A stretch of DNA of 64,000 nt, from NCBI GenBank assembly GCA_029379385.1, contig CM055613.1, positions 20,664,001 to 20,728,000 of the forward strand, read 5' to 3'. This DNA comes from Quillaja saponaria (taxonomy: Eukaryota > Streptophyta > Magnoliopsida > Fabales > Quillajaceae). Positions 38,501 through 50,636 of the stretch are shown piece after piece (within the stretch, counting starts at the first letter, position 1; each line of letters starts with the position of its first letter). The position numbers and the translations under genes are program-made. The notes below the pieces were generated by a model. It worked only from the letters and a program-made list of their open reading frames with translations, had not been told where the DNA came from and searched no databases.

Positions 38501-41500
38501 TCAAGTCTTACCGGTGTACCACATCTTGAATCATGTTCTCTCTATCTCTCCAGCATTTTCTCCTACCCACTTAGTTTCTTGCAAACAAGCAATATTTATC
38601 CAACTTCTAGTCATAGTATTTACAAGTTCTCTCAATTTACCAGTAAGAGTCCCTATATTCCAAGTAACTATGCGAATCTTATCCTGGACTAGCTTATTTA
38701 CTCGCACCCGCCCTCGATGCGAGAACCCTTGTTCATTTTGCACCATATCCAGGCGTCGATGTGGCGCACCACTAAGGATGTGATGACCCAACCCTTGCTC
38801 ATTTCCCACTACACCTGGGATTAGATGCAGCGCGTCGTTAAGAGGGTTACGCCCCAACGAATATTCAGTAGGATTCATCATCATAGGGTTTGACTCTTTT
38901 TATGCTAGGCTGTCAACCTATCGCAACCCTCCTCCTTTATTTGGGCTTGGGACCGGCAGAGTAACCTCTGGCAGAGTTCTTGAGAGGAACAATCATATCT
39001 TCAAAAATGAGGAAGCGTCTTTGGAAAAACCAAAGAGAACCTCTTTGTTTTTGTGGTTCCAATGGATGTCTATTCAACATTCTTTTCATTCCATTGGTTC
39101 TCTTGTAGATTTCTTAGTGGATTAAATTGTAATTAGTAGTTTTACTTTTTTGCCTCTAGTGGGTTGTATATGTACCCGCCTCGTGTACAAAGATATGACC
39201 ATTTTTCATCACCAAAATCATTACTTACCAAAAAAAAAAAAAAAATGCTCTGAATTCTACTAGTCTAGGGAGTTGTAGAAAACACACAAAAAGAGCTCAT
39301 GTATCCCTACTTCACCAGCTTTCATCTAGTTGTAAGTCTATCTAGAACTGCCTGTGATGTAATGAACAACGCCTGAGGATTACATACTTTCCCCAGACAA
39401 TAGAATGCAGAAAATGAACATAAGAAAGCCCGTGTAGCCCATTAGTCCTAAGTCTATCTAGGACAGGCAGCCATGTCATTGAATAACACACTTTCACCAG
39501 ACAAGCTTCCACCAAGCTATAATTGAAGAACACTTTCTGACAACTTTTCAAGTGTCAGGAAAATTCAGTAGAAGCAAAGACATACCAAATAGCAATATTA
39601 GACCTGTGAGTAGATACATATCAGTACAGTTACTCTGAATTTTGACCAAGTTCACTCAGAACTAAGCTGACTTTTGTGTTTGCTGGACTTCCTGCTTCAA
39701 AGATAATTCTTACGCTGCAAATTTAATCAAATGACATCTAGATGTTGGTGATTAAACTGAGGGAGAGTATCCTTCCCATTACCCAAATCAATCTTCAAAA
39801 GTCCACTTTGTACTTATCTCTGTCCTACTATCTTCATCCCAAAAAGCAGTCCAAAGGTGTATTTAAAGTTTCCCCGATTCAACCCTTAGGGAGCCAGCTG
39901 TTGTGAAAAGAATCCAAATATGCCTCATTATTGAGGATTGGTTCCAGTCATTAGCATTTCTTTATTATGTATGTAGATGCGAATATTTTGGTGGCTGATT
40001 TACCCATACATATCTCTTTCGTTTGGCTGAAATCTGGAATAATTTGGATGTATAGGTCCTATTGTCTGTGCTTGATGAACTTCAAGGGTCAGGAGATGGG
40101 TATTATGTTGTGGTTGGAGGGATTACTCCAACACCACTTGGAGAAGGCAAGTCTACTACTACAGTTGGGCTCTGTCAAGCTTTGGGTGCTTTTCTTGATA
40201 AAAAGGTAATATTTATTTATTTTATCTTACATTTGTGTTAAGTTGGTGTTGACTTCTTGAATTTGTCTTTTTCTTTTCTTTTTCTCTCCATTTTATATTT
40301 TGGCTTAAACTATTTTATACTATATTCTTGATATGTTGAAAATTGATCTGTCATTTGATTCACTATCTTGAATATCAATAATGATGGAAGTCAAATATGT
40401 AATTCCAGACAAGTCAAGTTAGATGTAGCGGTAACCATTCAAGCATACTTGATTAAGACCTGAAAATTTGTCAAAAAAGAAAAAAGTAGTACTGTGTAAA
40501 TGGAGTTCTTAAAGCTTAAGCTTCTTTTGTTGTCATGGTCTACCAATCTCACGTGTGTTAATTCTAGCTACCTTAGGGTGTGTAAGAGAGATACCAGAAT
40601 GCTACCTTCCTGGCTAGCTTTAAGTTATTAGTTCTTAATATGTGTCACTGTAGGTTATGTTCTGAATGCTTCAATTAATTATTTAAGCATGACATTACGC
40701 ATCTAAGAACCTTGGAACTTTAAAAATTTTCAAATATGATGGTAATGATTAATTTCAAGAAGAACATGAAATTATCATAGCATGAGCTTGAAGAGAATGG
40801 CTTGTCCTAGAGAAGCAAAATTTAAAATAAGGACAAAGGAAGAAAGGAGGGAGAGAATAGGCGGAAAACTGAAGATTAATAAGTCATGAAGGCATAAGAT
40901 CTGGAAGCAGTCAATGGGAAATGTGGAAGTATACCTTCAAAAGATGCTCTTCTTATTACTCCATGCCAATAATGTGACAATTTTTAATTCTAGTAGCAAT
41001 CATTTTTTTCAGGCCCATATTAGATTTCAGTAGGCAATCAAATGGTGGACCTTTCTATATAAGCTGGAACTCCCAGAGAATTCTCCAGTGCAGGCAAAGT
41101 TAGATTGATAGTCTTCAGAATTATTGTTAAAATAATTTTAATTGCTGTCACAAGTGGCACTTTGATTGGGCTATTAATTTTCCCATAGTATGAAAATTCT
41201 AGTCTTCAGTTAATGTTTATGAATTAATACGATGTGATTCAATTTGATTGTCCCGGAGGTCTTCAGCAGAGTTCAAGAAATCTTCATTGAAATTTTGAAA
41301 CACATTGAATTTGAAAAGTAAGGTTTGTTTTTTTCTGTTATTTTTTGGTTCATATACTTCCTGCTACAAACGTTTTAACCCATTTCTTTTGACATATTCT
41401 CAATGAATCTTAAACTTTGTGTAGTTTCATAGAGCTCTGGAATATTTTTCTACATTGATCATTTGGTTCGTATGTGCCAAATATTTTCATTGTTTCTTAT

Positions 41501-43829
41501 AACATGCCAAGCATTTTCATTTGCTGTGCCGTCTTTATGTCTGAGTTTTTGATTGTCAATATGATTGTGTAGATCCATATATGCTTGGCTATTGACTGCA
41601 ATAATGCTTATTTCATAAGGCATAACTTATGTTTGTATATCTTGACAATAATTTATTTCTCTTTACGAGGCTAGGTTGTCACCTGTCTTCGTCAACCCTC
41701 ACAAGGACCTACCTTTGGAATTAAAGGGGGTGCAGCAGGCGGTGGTTACAGTCAAGTGATTCCAATGGATGAGTTCAATCTTCACCTAACAGGGGATATT
41801 CATGCAATAACAGCTGCAAACAATCTTCTAGCGGCTGCCATTGATACCCGCATTTTCCATGAGGCATCACAGTCAGATAAGGCTCTTTTCAACCGATTAT
41901 GCCCTCCAAATAAAGAAGGAAAACGAAATTTCAGTAATATCATGTTTAGGCGTCTGAGTAAGCTTGGTATTTCCAAGACCAATCCTGAGGATCTTACACC
42001 AGAAGAAATAAGGTCGTTTTCAAGGCTTGATATCGACCCAAATTCTGTTACATGGAGGAGAGTAATGGACGTCAATGACCGGTTCTTGAGAAAAATTACT
42101 ATTGGTCAGGGACCTGAGGAAAAAGGAATGTTTAGAGAAACGGGGTTTGATATAGCAGTTGCTAGTGAAATAATGGCTGTTTTGGCCCTTACAACTTCCT
42201 TATCTGATATGCGAGAGAGGCTTGGAAAAATGGTAATTGGAAACAGCAAAACTGGTGAACCCATAACTGCTGATGACCTTGGTGTTGGAGGGGCTTTAAC
42301 CGTGCTAATGAAGGATGCCATTAACCCTACTTTGATGCAGACTCTGGAGGGAACCCCTGTTCTTGTTCATGCTGGTCCCTTTGCAAATATTGCTCATGGA
42401 AATTCTTCCATTGTGGCCGATAAGATTGCACTAAAGCTGGTGGGACCTGGTGGCTTTGTGGTTACTGAAGCAGGTTTTGGTGCTGATATTGGAACTGAAA
42501 AGTTCATGAACATTAAGTGCCGATATAGTGCTTTGACACCTCAGTGCGCTATTATTGTGGCAACTATAAGGGCCCTCAAAATGCATGGTGGAGGACCAGA
42601 AGTTGTTGCTGGGAAGCCTCTTGACCAAGCCTATTTGTCAGAGAATGTGGCTCTGGTTGAGGCTGGTTGTGTAAATCTGGCCAGACATATATCAAATACA
42701 AAGGGTTATGGTGTGAATGTTGTTGTTGCTGTTAACAAGTTTTCAACTGACACTGAAGCAGAACTAAACACAGTCAGAAATGCGGCTTTGGCTGCTGGTG
42801 CTTATGATGCTGTCATTTGTACTCATCATGCCCATGGTGGAAAAGGAGCGGTAGGTCATTTCTATGAACGTCAGGTGTTTAAGCTAACAGGGAAATAGAA
42901 ACCAATCTTCATACTAATATTGTTTTTTGTATGAACTTGCACTTACTTTACAGCATACTGGATTACCTCACCCTCAACTTGCATCCTGCTTGTTTTCCCT
43001 AGATAAGCATTGAACTCCTGACACCTTCAGCGCTTCAGATATATGCCCCATGTTATTCCTGTTTGTAGTGGTCCTGACTTCCTTAATGGTGCTGACCTCA
43101 ATTTAGAGTCATCCCAATTGAAGTTCAGGCTTGACTTCAATTGCTTATGTTCTTCAATTGGGTGGACAGTTACTTTAGACAGATCCTGACAGAAAATGAC
43201 TCCATTACTTGCGGGCAATTGATTGACTTGCTGATATACTTTATTTTGATTTTCAGGTTGACCTGGGTATTGCAGTTCAACAAGCCTGTGAGAATGTGGC
43301 ACAACCTTTGAAGTACTTATATCCTTTGGATATTAGTATCAAAGAGAAAATAGGTGCAATAGCAAAGTCATATGGTGCCAGCGGTGTTGAGTACTCTGAG
43401 CAGGTGGGCTTATTTGGTAGCCATCCTGTAATTTAGTTTCGTTTAGAAGGATTAGCTCCATTAAATAATGCCGAAGATTAAAACTTAAACTGCAACTCAA
43501 AAGCATACAAACTTCTTGATACTCGTTCTCATTGTCTCTCATTTTCTGACCAGGCTGAGAAGCAGATTGAGATGTATAGCAGGCAAGGATTTTCTGGCCT
43601 GCCAATCTGTATGGCAAAAACCCAGTATTCCTTCTCAGACAAAGCTTCAGAGAAGGGAGCACCAACTGGATTCATTTTGCCAATACGAGATGTGAGGGCT
43701 AGTATTGGAGCAGGATTCATTTATCCTTTAGTTGGAACGATGAGTACAATGCCAGGGCTTCCAACTAGGCCATGCTTCTATGACATTGATCTTGACACAG
43801 CAACAGGAAAAGTAATTGGTCTATCTTAA
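32555..43829 (+). CDS. THFS: 10-formyltetrahydrofolate synthetase (formate--tetrahydrofolate ligase), 5 exons
   Basis: This enzyme makes 10-formyl-THF from formate, THF and ATP, feeding one-carbon units into folate metabolism. Coding exons: 32555-32716, 40056-40205, 41675-42850, 43257-43403 and 43554-43829. All introns are GT-AG and phase 0, and exons add up to 636 residues, the usual length for the monofunctional plant enzyme. Visible motifs: ATP-binding loop [10 protein letters not shown] (residues 79-88), signature [11 protein letters not shown] (119-129), second signature VASEIMAVL (266-274). The N terminus ([20 protein letters not shown]) matches plant homologues and shows no clear transit peptide, so cytosolic action is likely. 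No frameshift or stop is present. It is the only intact host gene here. Intron 1 (7.3 kb) is swollen by LINE insertions; introns 2-4 are 1469, 406 and 150 bases. Confidence 0.97.
33885..34394. repeat. Tandem duplication in intron 1
   Basis: Copy A (33885-34102) and copy B (34103-34394) share 'aggagcatggtgattg' at their start and 'aagtaggttcatcatcatt' at their end. Copy B carries about 74 extra bases in the middle. Confidence 0.85.
34767..38978 (-). mobile_element. RTE-type LINE, near full length, with 16-bp target duplication
   Basis: The 16 bases cttgagaggaacaatc occur on both sides (34751-34766 and 38979-38994), an exact target duplication. On the minus strand the element starts near 38978 with the GGTCCCAAGCCCAAATAAAGG block of plant RTE elements. 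It then has an endonuclease start ([27 protein letters not shown] at 38531-38884), and late RT pieces at 35391-35576 ([13 protein letters not shown], where F/YADD is usual) and 34952-35134 ([15 protein letters not shown]). Without the internal insert it is about 3.05 kb. Frames are broken, so it is inactive. Opposite in strand to the host gene. Confidence 0.85.
36978..38132. mobile_element. 1.16-kb insertion with 9-bp target duplication
   Basis: The RTE sequence is interrupted here and is flanked by aaaatcaag on both sides (36969-36977 and 38133-38141). A 9-base duplication is typical of Mutator-like elements, but I see no clear terminal inverted repeat: the left end starts gaattaaaattcg and the right end finishes gtaccttgacc. 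A 'cgttttgag' motif recurs near both ends in direct, not inverted, orientation. It contains a higher-GC stretch (about 37800-37930) with an open frame at 37664-37990 that I do not recognise. Class is uncertain. Confidence 0.6.
39330..39560. repeat. Diverged direct repeat in intron 1
   Basis: 'aagtctatctag' followed by related sequence occurs at about 39331 and 39450, a spacing of about 118 bases. The second copy is shortened. Confidence 0.45.
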
Positions 43830-45562
43830 ATCTACACATACTTCTCCAATTATGAGCTATGCATGTGCTTTCTAAAGCAGCTCTTCTCAAAGTTCATGGA
43901 ACCTCCAAGTTGCAGGTCCTTTCCTCATATTTTGTTGTTCAACTTGTTTTATTTTTCTTTTCATGTTTGTGTATGATCACTATGAGTAAACCAAATATCA
44001 TTTCAGAAAACAAGATAAATGAATTCCATTTTCCAGTTTCTGCATTTAACTAATCCATGTCTTATCTTTCTCGTTGGATTTTCATTTCCCATCCATCAGA
44101 CGATATTAGTAAAATGATGATGTTTTGAGGAGGATTATTTTAGCATGTAACAAATTTTAATATCATTTTGTAAATCTCGAAACTAATTTGTATGAATGAA
44201 GTACTTATGAATTTTGATGTTGGAAAGTTTGCCTGTTGGTTGCTTTGAATTAAACTAATTTGTATGAATGAAGTACTTATGAATGTTGATGTTTGAAAGT
44301 TTATCTGTTGATTGTTTTGGCGAAAACACTGTTGTGCCTTAGATTTGATACGTGCATGACTTTGTTAAGCACATAACCTGTAAAAGGGGTTTAGGGTAAT
44401 TGTTGAAGTAAACACGGGATTTCTTGGGTGTTAAGGGTTGAAAATATAGAGCTGAAATAATAAACAGATTTTATGAATTTTAATCCTTGTCAAATTTCTG
44501 CACCTAGACTATGATTTGCAATCTGTTTTGGTATTTAGAATTTCTTAAACCTTAGATCTTCTCAGTTCATTTCAATAACTTAACTCAGAAACTATTCTAC
44601 TGAATTTCCAAGTTAAATGGTTTATGAATTGTCTCAAATGTGTAGGGTAAATGATAAGTATAAGGTCTTTGTAAATTCCTAGTTTCTACAAATTTCGGAA
44701 TTGTCAAGCTTGGTACTGTTGTTTGTGGATAGATTCTTACCTTGTAAATTTCAGAAGACCTGCATGATGGTTTAAGTTTGAATTTGGGTTGAGCGAACTG
44801 CTTGTTGTGTTTTTAAAAGTTTATATGATGTTTTTTTCGATAAATGCTCCATCCTTTGACTTTATGTGAATTCTGTTATGCATATAACGTGTGAGGAAAT
44901 GTCTTAAACACGTATTTGATATCTAAATGTTTCTGTTTTGAGGGAATTACAAGTTTCAAGGCTTTGCTAAGGCAAAATTTTTTTAGTATATGTTTGAGGA
45001 AGGCATTTGATGATAAAGTCATATTATCTTTTCAAATTATTGCTTGAATGGATGATTTGCAACCTGTTTTTAAGAGTTGTAATTGTGTAGGAGTCCTTTT
45101 TTTTTTTTTTTTTTTTTTTTCGCGTTTTTAGGAAAGTTGGTCTTCATCATTGCTGGTTACTGTACTCATGTAGTATACCTGCTTGGAACGCCATGTAAAA
45201 GAGTAGTCCCCTAATAAGCTAGCTTGGTATGCACTGATCATGCATGGGACTTCTACTGATGCCACTGAAGTATACTATTGCAACAGGATCATTACTGTTC
45301 AGTATACTGTGTACCTACCTTCGTGATGGAGAACAAAGTATTAGAATTTATAATGTATAATTCAATAATTTTTAAATTACATAATATTAGAAATAGTAAA
45401 AAATTAATAGTATTTTAGTATTATTAAGAGTTATTAGTTTTTTTATTAGAATTTCAGTTTTATCTATATGTTACTAAAGCTTTTTTTTTTTTTTTTAATT
45501 TATAACGTGAGATTTATCTTTTATGTCACTAGAGTTTTTCTCATAGTCTATATAATAACCCA
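43830..45562 (+). other. THFS 3' flank, including probable 3' UTR
   Basis: No further coding exon is recognised after the stop at 43827-43829. AATAAA-like signals occur (for example 'aaataataaac' near 44456), but the cleavage site cannot be chosen from sequence. A 72-bp tandem duplication sits at 44181-44320 and T-runs at about 45101-45120 and 45481-45496. Confidence 0.5.
44181..44320. repeat. Two tandem copies, about 72-bp unit
   Basis: 'aactaatttgtatgaatgaa' begins both units (44181 and 44253), and both run into 'gttgatgtt/gaaagttt'. Few differences, so a recent duplication. Confidence 0.85.
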
Positions 45563-46856
45563 TGGTACTACATTATTAGAAAAACTGAGGAATTAATATA
45601 GTGTTGCCTTCTATTGTCCCTTCGATTTGTCCATTTTGATTAAGTGATCAGTTGGTTCTGCATCAATTGGTATCACAACTCAGGGTCTCGTCCCGTCGAA
45701 AACATATATTTGTCCTTATTTTCTGCCATACACCCCGGTCAAATCCACCACCTCCTGCTTAAATCATCCCACCATTTTCTTTGAAAAGCAAAAAAGAAAA
45801 AAAAGTCACAAATTTGCCAACCGCCGCAGCCTGCTACCGTCATTTGCCGCCAGCTACCGTCATTCGCTGCCAGTTGCCGTCATCTGCCGTCATCTGCCGC
45901 CTTCAACCAGCGTCAATGCTGCTAAATACACCATTTGCTCTAATCAATACTACCACAGTGATCGGAAAGAGCCAATCTACAAAACTAGCAGAAGAAAATG
46001 GCCAACCGATCAACGAAACGCCCCCACATGGCGCAATTAAGAACACCTCCAACCCCGCCACTGGAAACTTACCTGATTTACAATTTGCCACCATTAAAAG
46101 GCGCAGAAGGTGCCAATCTATAATCTCCCTAAAGATCGTCACTTGCCACCAACATTAATGTTTTTTATTAGTATGCTTTCTTAAATACTTAATTCATCAT
46201 TTTATGGCTTCCTGAGTTTACAACTCTTAGCTTTTTAAGAGGCATCTAAGATATGTCTAGTTAAATGCTCAAAAAAATGCACGGAATAATGCATTACATG
46301 AAGTTCAACAATCTCTAAGAAAAGTGGACTATTCATTTCATGAGATGAAACAAACATGACATTAATTAAGTGAAACAATGTCTAGAGTGACCCTTTAAGA
46401 TACAATGTTTTCAAGGCATGATGAATTGTCTTCACAAGAAATGATTGAACCTTGGGTTGATAATTGTGTTATTATAATTCAAGAAAAAATTATGCATGTG
46501 GATAGCATCAATAGAAGCACCAGAATTATACAAGTTCAGGTTGCCGAAGTGATTCAAGTTGAAGGCACTACACTTTTTTAATGTTGAGCATGTTGTGTTT
46601 ATCATACTATTGAAGTTTCATGTGTTCGACATTCGAGACAAAAATTTTCTCGTCAATTTTTTGTTGACACTAATGTAGATTTGTCTGCAAAAATTTACTC
46701 ATGAAATCCTCTTTCCTTCTCATTTTAAAACTCGAGGTCGAGGTTTTTTCAACATGGGAGAATGAGGTAATAGAAAAGCTTTGATGAATTAATAAATTGT
46801 TGTCTATTGTCCCTTTGATTTTTCCCTTTCAATAATTATCAGTTGGTCTTGCATCA
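45563..46856 (+). mobile_element. TRIM-like element with ~100-bp LTRs
   Basis: The left LTR (45563-45665) and right LTR (46763-46856) are short and similar by eye, sharing 'ctattgtccctt', 'gatttt', 'atcagttgg' and ending 'tgcatca'. Immediately after the left LTR is TTGGTATCACAACTC, a primer-site-like sequence beginning as the tRNA-Met type. A purine-rich 'catgggagaatga' precedes the right LTR. The roughly 1.1-kb interior has no retroviral gene, so it depends on another element for movement. The flanking bases do not give a target duplication. A second partial copy lies at 51414-52079. Confidence 0.6.
45831..45905. repeat. GCCGTCAT-type short tandem repeat
   Basis: Repeats of 'taccgtcatttgccgccag' shorten to 'tgccgtcatctgccg'. 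They give the higher-GC open frame at 45781-46158 its repetitive look. I do not consider that frame a gene. Confidence 0.75.
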
Positions 46857-47291
46857 TAGTAAGGGTATGTATATTGTTGCAACTTCACTGCTTGTTGCCA
46901 TGGAGGTCCTAATTGGTTATATCAACCAAGTTTAAGAGCAGGTTTTGTATTTACATTGATACTCTCTATTTTCATAAATCTGGAGGCAGAAATCTTTTCT
47001 AAAACAAGAATTTACAATTTCAGTTTTTCGCTTTTGAGTTTTCCTTTCACGTTTTCATGTTTGGTTTCCAGACTTGGTCACTGTGAGCAAATGATCTATA
47101 CTAGGATACTTTGAGTTTGATTGATAAAAAATGTGCTTGCCTTTATAGTCTGATTTGAAGGCTGTAATGATTTGTAATGTATTTGGTTTATTTAGGCAGT
47201 GAAATTGAAAGCTTAGGGATGTGATTGGATGTACTAAAATGAAGATGTAATTAAATGGTTATACTATGAATTGAATGGGTTGGATGTAAAC
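46217..47291 (+). repeat. Direct repeat, copy A
   Basis: About 1.07 kb that recurs in the same orientation at 51414-52512. It covers the second half of the TRIM-like element and about 430 bases of non-TE flank. The flank includes 'agtaagggtat', 'gccatggaggtcctaattgg' and 'ttgaatgggttggatgtaaac'. Confidence 0.9.
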
Positions 47292-47345
47292 TTTAGTATA
47301 TAATTTATTTACTGTTTATAAAGCTTTCAATCTTTGATTCTCATG

Positions 47346-47368
47346 AAAAAAAAAAAAAAAAAAAAAAA
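47346..47368. repeat. Poly-A tract
   Basis: An A run of about 23 bases after the end of direct-repeat copy A. It could be the tail of a retrotransposed sequence or a simple repeat. Confidence 0.8.
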
Positions 47369-47879
47369 CATGATACTTTGTTATGGAATTCCTTCATTAA
47401 GCACATACAAATAGTTGGAATTTTGTATACTAAGAAGTCAAATTGGTACCGAAGATGTTACAAAAAAGATTAAATATCCGACTCCAACTAGTTTATAGAA
47501 TTGAATATTTTACCCCATCGTTATACAAAACTAACTAATACGTAAAAATACTATCCACTTGGTTCCCCGAACTTTTAGCATAAATCCTCAAATTAAATCC
47601 CTAATTCTTACATCCTACATACAGACCATAGCTCTTAAATTACTAAAATATCAATAAAATCAACGTTGGTCACTCCAAACTTGAGTTTGTTCAGATTGGA
47701 GTACTCATTTTTCTCAATTTCAGATTTCTGTGAGTTTAGGGAGTTTCTCCTCCTATAAGTTCGTTCTTCCAAATTCAAGGGTGACGTGGTTTGTGATTGT
47801 CGGTAGAGGGAAAAGTTATACATATAAAAATACTTAACAATTGCCCTTAAATTTATAGGATTAAACAACCTTAGTCTTA

Positions 47880-50636
47880 ATGTACTCTCAAAAGAAGAAA
47901 GTCTGATTTTAGACTTAATAAATAAAATTCAAAACCCAAAAAAGAAAAGAATACAATTTGAAAATTATATTCAAATGTCTTATGGGGGCAAGAATTCAGG
48001 AATAAAAGGAAGTTTAAAAGACGATTCTTATTCTTTCAAAAACATATTTGAGAGAGTAAAAACTGTTAATACTTATAGGAAGCCGACCATAGCTGATTTA
48101 AAAATAAGAAATTAATGAAATAAAAGAAGAATTAAACATTCTAAAAAAAAAGAGTTTCAATATTAGAAGAGTCTGAAGATCAATTTCAAGATCTTCTATG
48201 GGAATCATTAAAAGAAATAAAAGAGGAAGAACCTGAACATAAAGGAAAAAGGTATAATAATCCAAAAACCTGATGAAGGATTTGTTAATATCATAATGAT
48301 CCAGAAGGATGGGTTTGTGCTATAGAATTAGTTATAGCTCAAAAATAGTTCACAAAAGTAACAATTGTAGTGAACAATAAATTCAGTTTTCAATTAATAG
48401 CCCTAATAGATTCAGGAGCATATTTAAACTGTATTAATGAAGGATTAGTACCTTCAAAGTACTTCCAAAAGACTACTCAAATCCTTCTTGCTACTGATAT
48501 AAATTGTCTAATAATAGACTATAAATTGTCAAATGCTGCAGTTTGCAATAATAAGGTTTGTTTTCCCCTACCCTTTGTTCTAGTAAAAGGCATAGCCCAA
48601 GGAGTAATATTAGGAAACCATTTCCTACATATGTTATTCCCTATATCTAGAGTAGAAGAGTCAGGAGTAGAGTCAACTATTAAAGGAAGACGAATTAAAT
48701 TCGAATTTATTGAAAAACCTCGAATACATGAAATAAATATAATGAAAGATACTATAAAAAGAAGAAAAAAAAATTCTGATGTCTCTAAAAGAATTAAAGA
48801 ACAACTAAAGTCTTTAAAGCTGCAAGAAGAAATTAAAAAAATTTAAAACAAAATAGAACAAACAATTTATGTTGAAATTCCTGATGCTTTTTGGAATAGA
48901 AAACAACACATAATTGAATTACCTTATGAGCCTCTGAAAAACAGATTCCTACCAAGGCTAGACCTATTGCTATGGGTCCTAGACATATAGAAATCAATAA
49001 AAAGGAAATTGAAGAATTGATAAAAAAAAAAAAAAAAGGGATTAATACGAAAGAGCTATAGTCCTGGAGCTGTCTTGCATTTTATGTCGAAAATGCTGCT
49101 AAACTCGATAGAAGTTCCCAGGTTAGCGATAAATTATAAACCCTTGAATAAAACCTTAAGATGGATAAGATATCTGATTCCTAATAAAAAAGATATGCTT
49201 AATAGACTTTATGTTGCCAAAATATTTTCTAAATTTGATATGAAATCAAGATACTGATAGATTCAAATAGCAGAAAAGGATAGGTAAAAAAACTTCTTTT
49301 ACAGTACCTTTTGGACATTATAAATTTAGTGTCATGCCATTTGGATTAAAAAATTACTTCATCTGAATTTTCAGAATATTATGAATAATATTTTTAATTC
49401 TTATCATGAATATATAATTGTGTACATTGATGATATTTTAGTGTTTTCCTCTTTTATTGAAAAACATTTTAAATATCTTCATATGTTTTTTAATATTGTC
49501 ACCAAGGCAGGATTAGTAGTATTAGCGAAAAAGGTAAAAATATTCCAAACTACTATTCGATTCTTAGGTCACAATATTTATAAAAGATCAATTATACCTA
49601 TTGATAGAGCTATTCAATTTATTGACAAATTTCCTAATGAATTAAAGGAAAAACAATAATTACAAAGATTTTTAGGGAGTCTGAATTATGTAGGAAAATT
49701 TTATAAAGACTTAACCTTAGACTGTAAATTATTATTTACAAGACTAAAGAAAAATCTTCTTGAATGGAATAATGATTTCACTAAAGAGGTTAAAAGAATA
49801 AAGCAAAGAGTTAAAGAAATTCCTTGCTTATGCATTCCTCACCCATAAACCTAAAAAATTGTTGAAACAGATGCCTCTAAATTAGGTTATGGAGGAATCC
49901 TTAACCAAAGAATTGCTAAGAGAGAGCAATTAGTTAGATTTACCTCAGGGACATGGAAAAGAGCTCAACAAAACTTTTCTACAATAAAAAAGGAAATGTC
50001 ATTCATAGTTTTGTGCATTACTAAATCTGAGTCTGACCTGTTAAATAGAAATTTTTTATTAAGAATTGATTGTAAATCTGCTAAAGATATACTTCTGAAA
50101 GATGTTAAAAATATAACATCTAAACAAATCTTTGCAAGATGTCAATGAATTGTTTTTGTTTTTGAGTTTGATATAGAATTTATAAAAGGAGAATCTAATT
50201 CATTGCCTGATTTCCTAACAAGAGAATTTTTACAGGGATCCTAAAGAGAAAATAGTTATGTCCTCTCAAATCAGTTCTCCTGCAAAAAGAAATGTCTTAA
50301 GTCTTAATATTGAGAAATCCAATAAAGAATTTTTAGGTATCAGGCTTGTGAGTTAGCCTTTTCTTGTAATACCAAGGACTTTAAATATCTGTATATCCCT
50401 CTATCTTATAAAAATATAGCTCAAATTGAAAAAAAAATATACTAATTTAGCACCCTATGAGATAGCTCTGTTCTATCTTAACAATCATCTTCCTCCTGAA
50501 TTAGAACCCAAGGGTACTTTATATTACCTAAACATCTTTATGGATACCGAATCTGTTTCTCATAAACCTTGGATAAAAGCAGGGACTGAATGAGCTTATT
50601 CTAATCTCATAATTCATAAAAATCCTTTATCGGATT
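47880..50636 (+). pseudogene. Endogenous pararetrovirus (Caulimoviridae) polyprotein fragment
   Basis: A degraded integrated copy of a plant pararetrovirus. At 48370-48846 an open piece carries an aspartic protease active site (ALIDSGA, about residues 11-17). At 49075-49257 is the RT fingers region (INYKPLNK, then FSKFDMKS). At 49381-49659 is the RT palm with its YIDD box, followed by the thumb. RNase H follows at about 49860-50220 (TDASKLGYGG, then a late DFLTREF block). Order and motifs resemble petuvirus/florendovirus-type polyproteins; the genus is not certain. In-frame stops and frameshifts split it into at least four pieces, so it is not functional. Sequence from 50319 to 50636 reads on into a further, also broken, viral region. 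Confidence 0.85.

Larger units (their letters stand above)
34500..39245 (+). mobile_element. 5'-truncated L1 LINE 3' end, split by the RTE LINE
   Basis: The C-terminal tail of an L1 ORF2 reads through the RTE target site once one copy of the 16-base duplication is removed: [10 protein letters not shown] lies left of the RTE (to 34766) and [11 protein letters not shown] right of it (from 38995), followed by a stop near 39125. A 3' UTR and a poly-A run of about 16 (39230-39245) end it. This is the plus strand, same as the host gene. The 5' limit is unclear. 'atgctccgaa' at about 34425 resembles 'atgctctgaa' just after the poly-A and could be a diverged target duplication. Confidence 0.7.
32717..40055 (+). 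other. THFS intron 1 with nested transposon insertions
   Basis: GT at 32717 and a 'tatag' acceptor at 40051-40055 bound this 7.3-kb intron. It contains, from outside in, an L1 3' end (about 34.5-39.245 kb), an RTE LINE inside that, and an unclassified 1.16-kb insert inside the RTE. The remaining sequence (32.72-34.4 and 39.25-40.05 kb) is AT/T-rich intron with a tandem duplication near 34 kb. Confidence 0.9.

Noticed and set aside
41800..42628. Minus-strand open frames under THFS exon 3
   Set aside because: They are opposite-strand shadows of the conserved coding exon with no domain of their own.
41756..42898. Long open frame taken as a complete single-exon gene
   Set aside because: It begins at a GTG inside exon 3 and runs past the exon 3 donor at 42851 into intron 3. 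The real product continues into exons 4 and 5.
43859..44053. Sixth THFS coding exon
   Set aside because: The stop at 43827-43829 matches the usual C terminus of the family (…GKVIGLS), and the frame after it has no similarity to the enzyme.
45781..46158. Higher-GC open frame as a host gene
   Set aside because: The first half is a short GCCGTCAT-type repeat and the whole lies inside the TRIM-like element.
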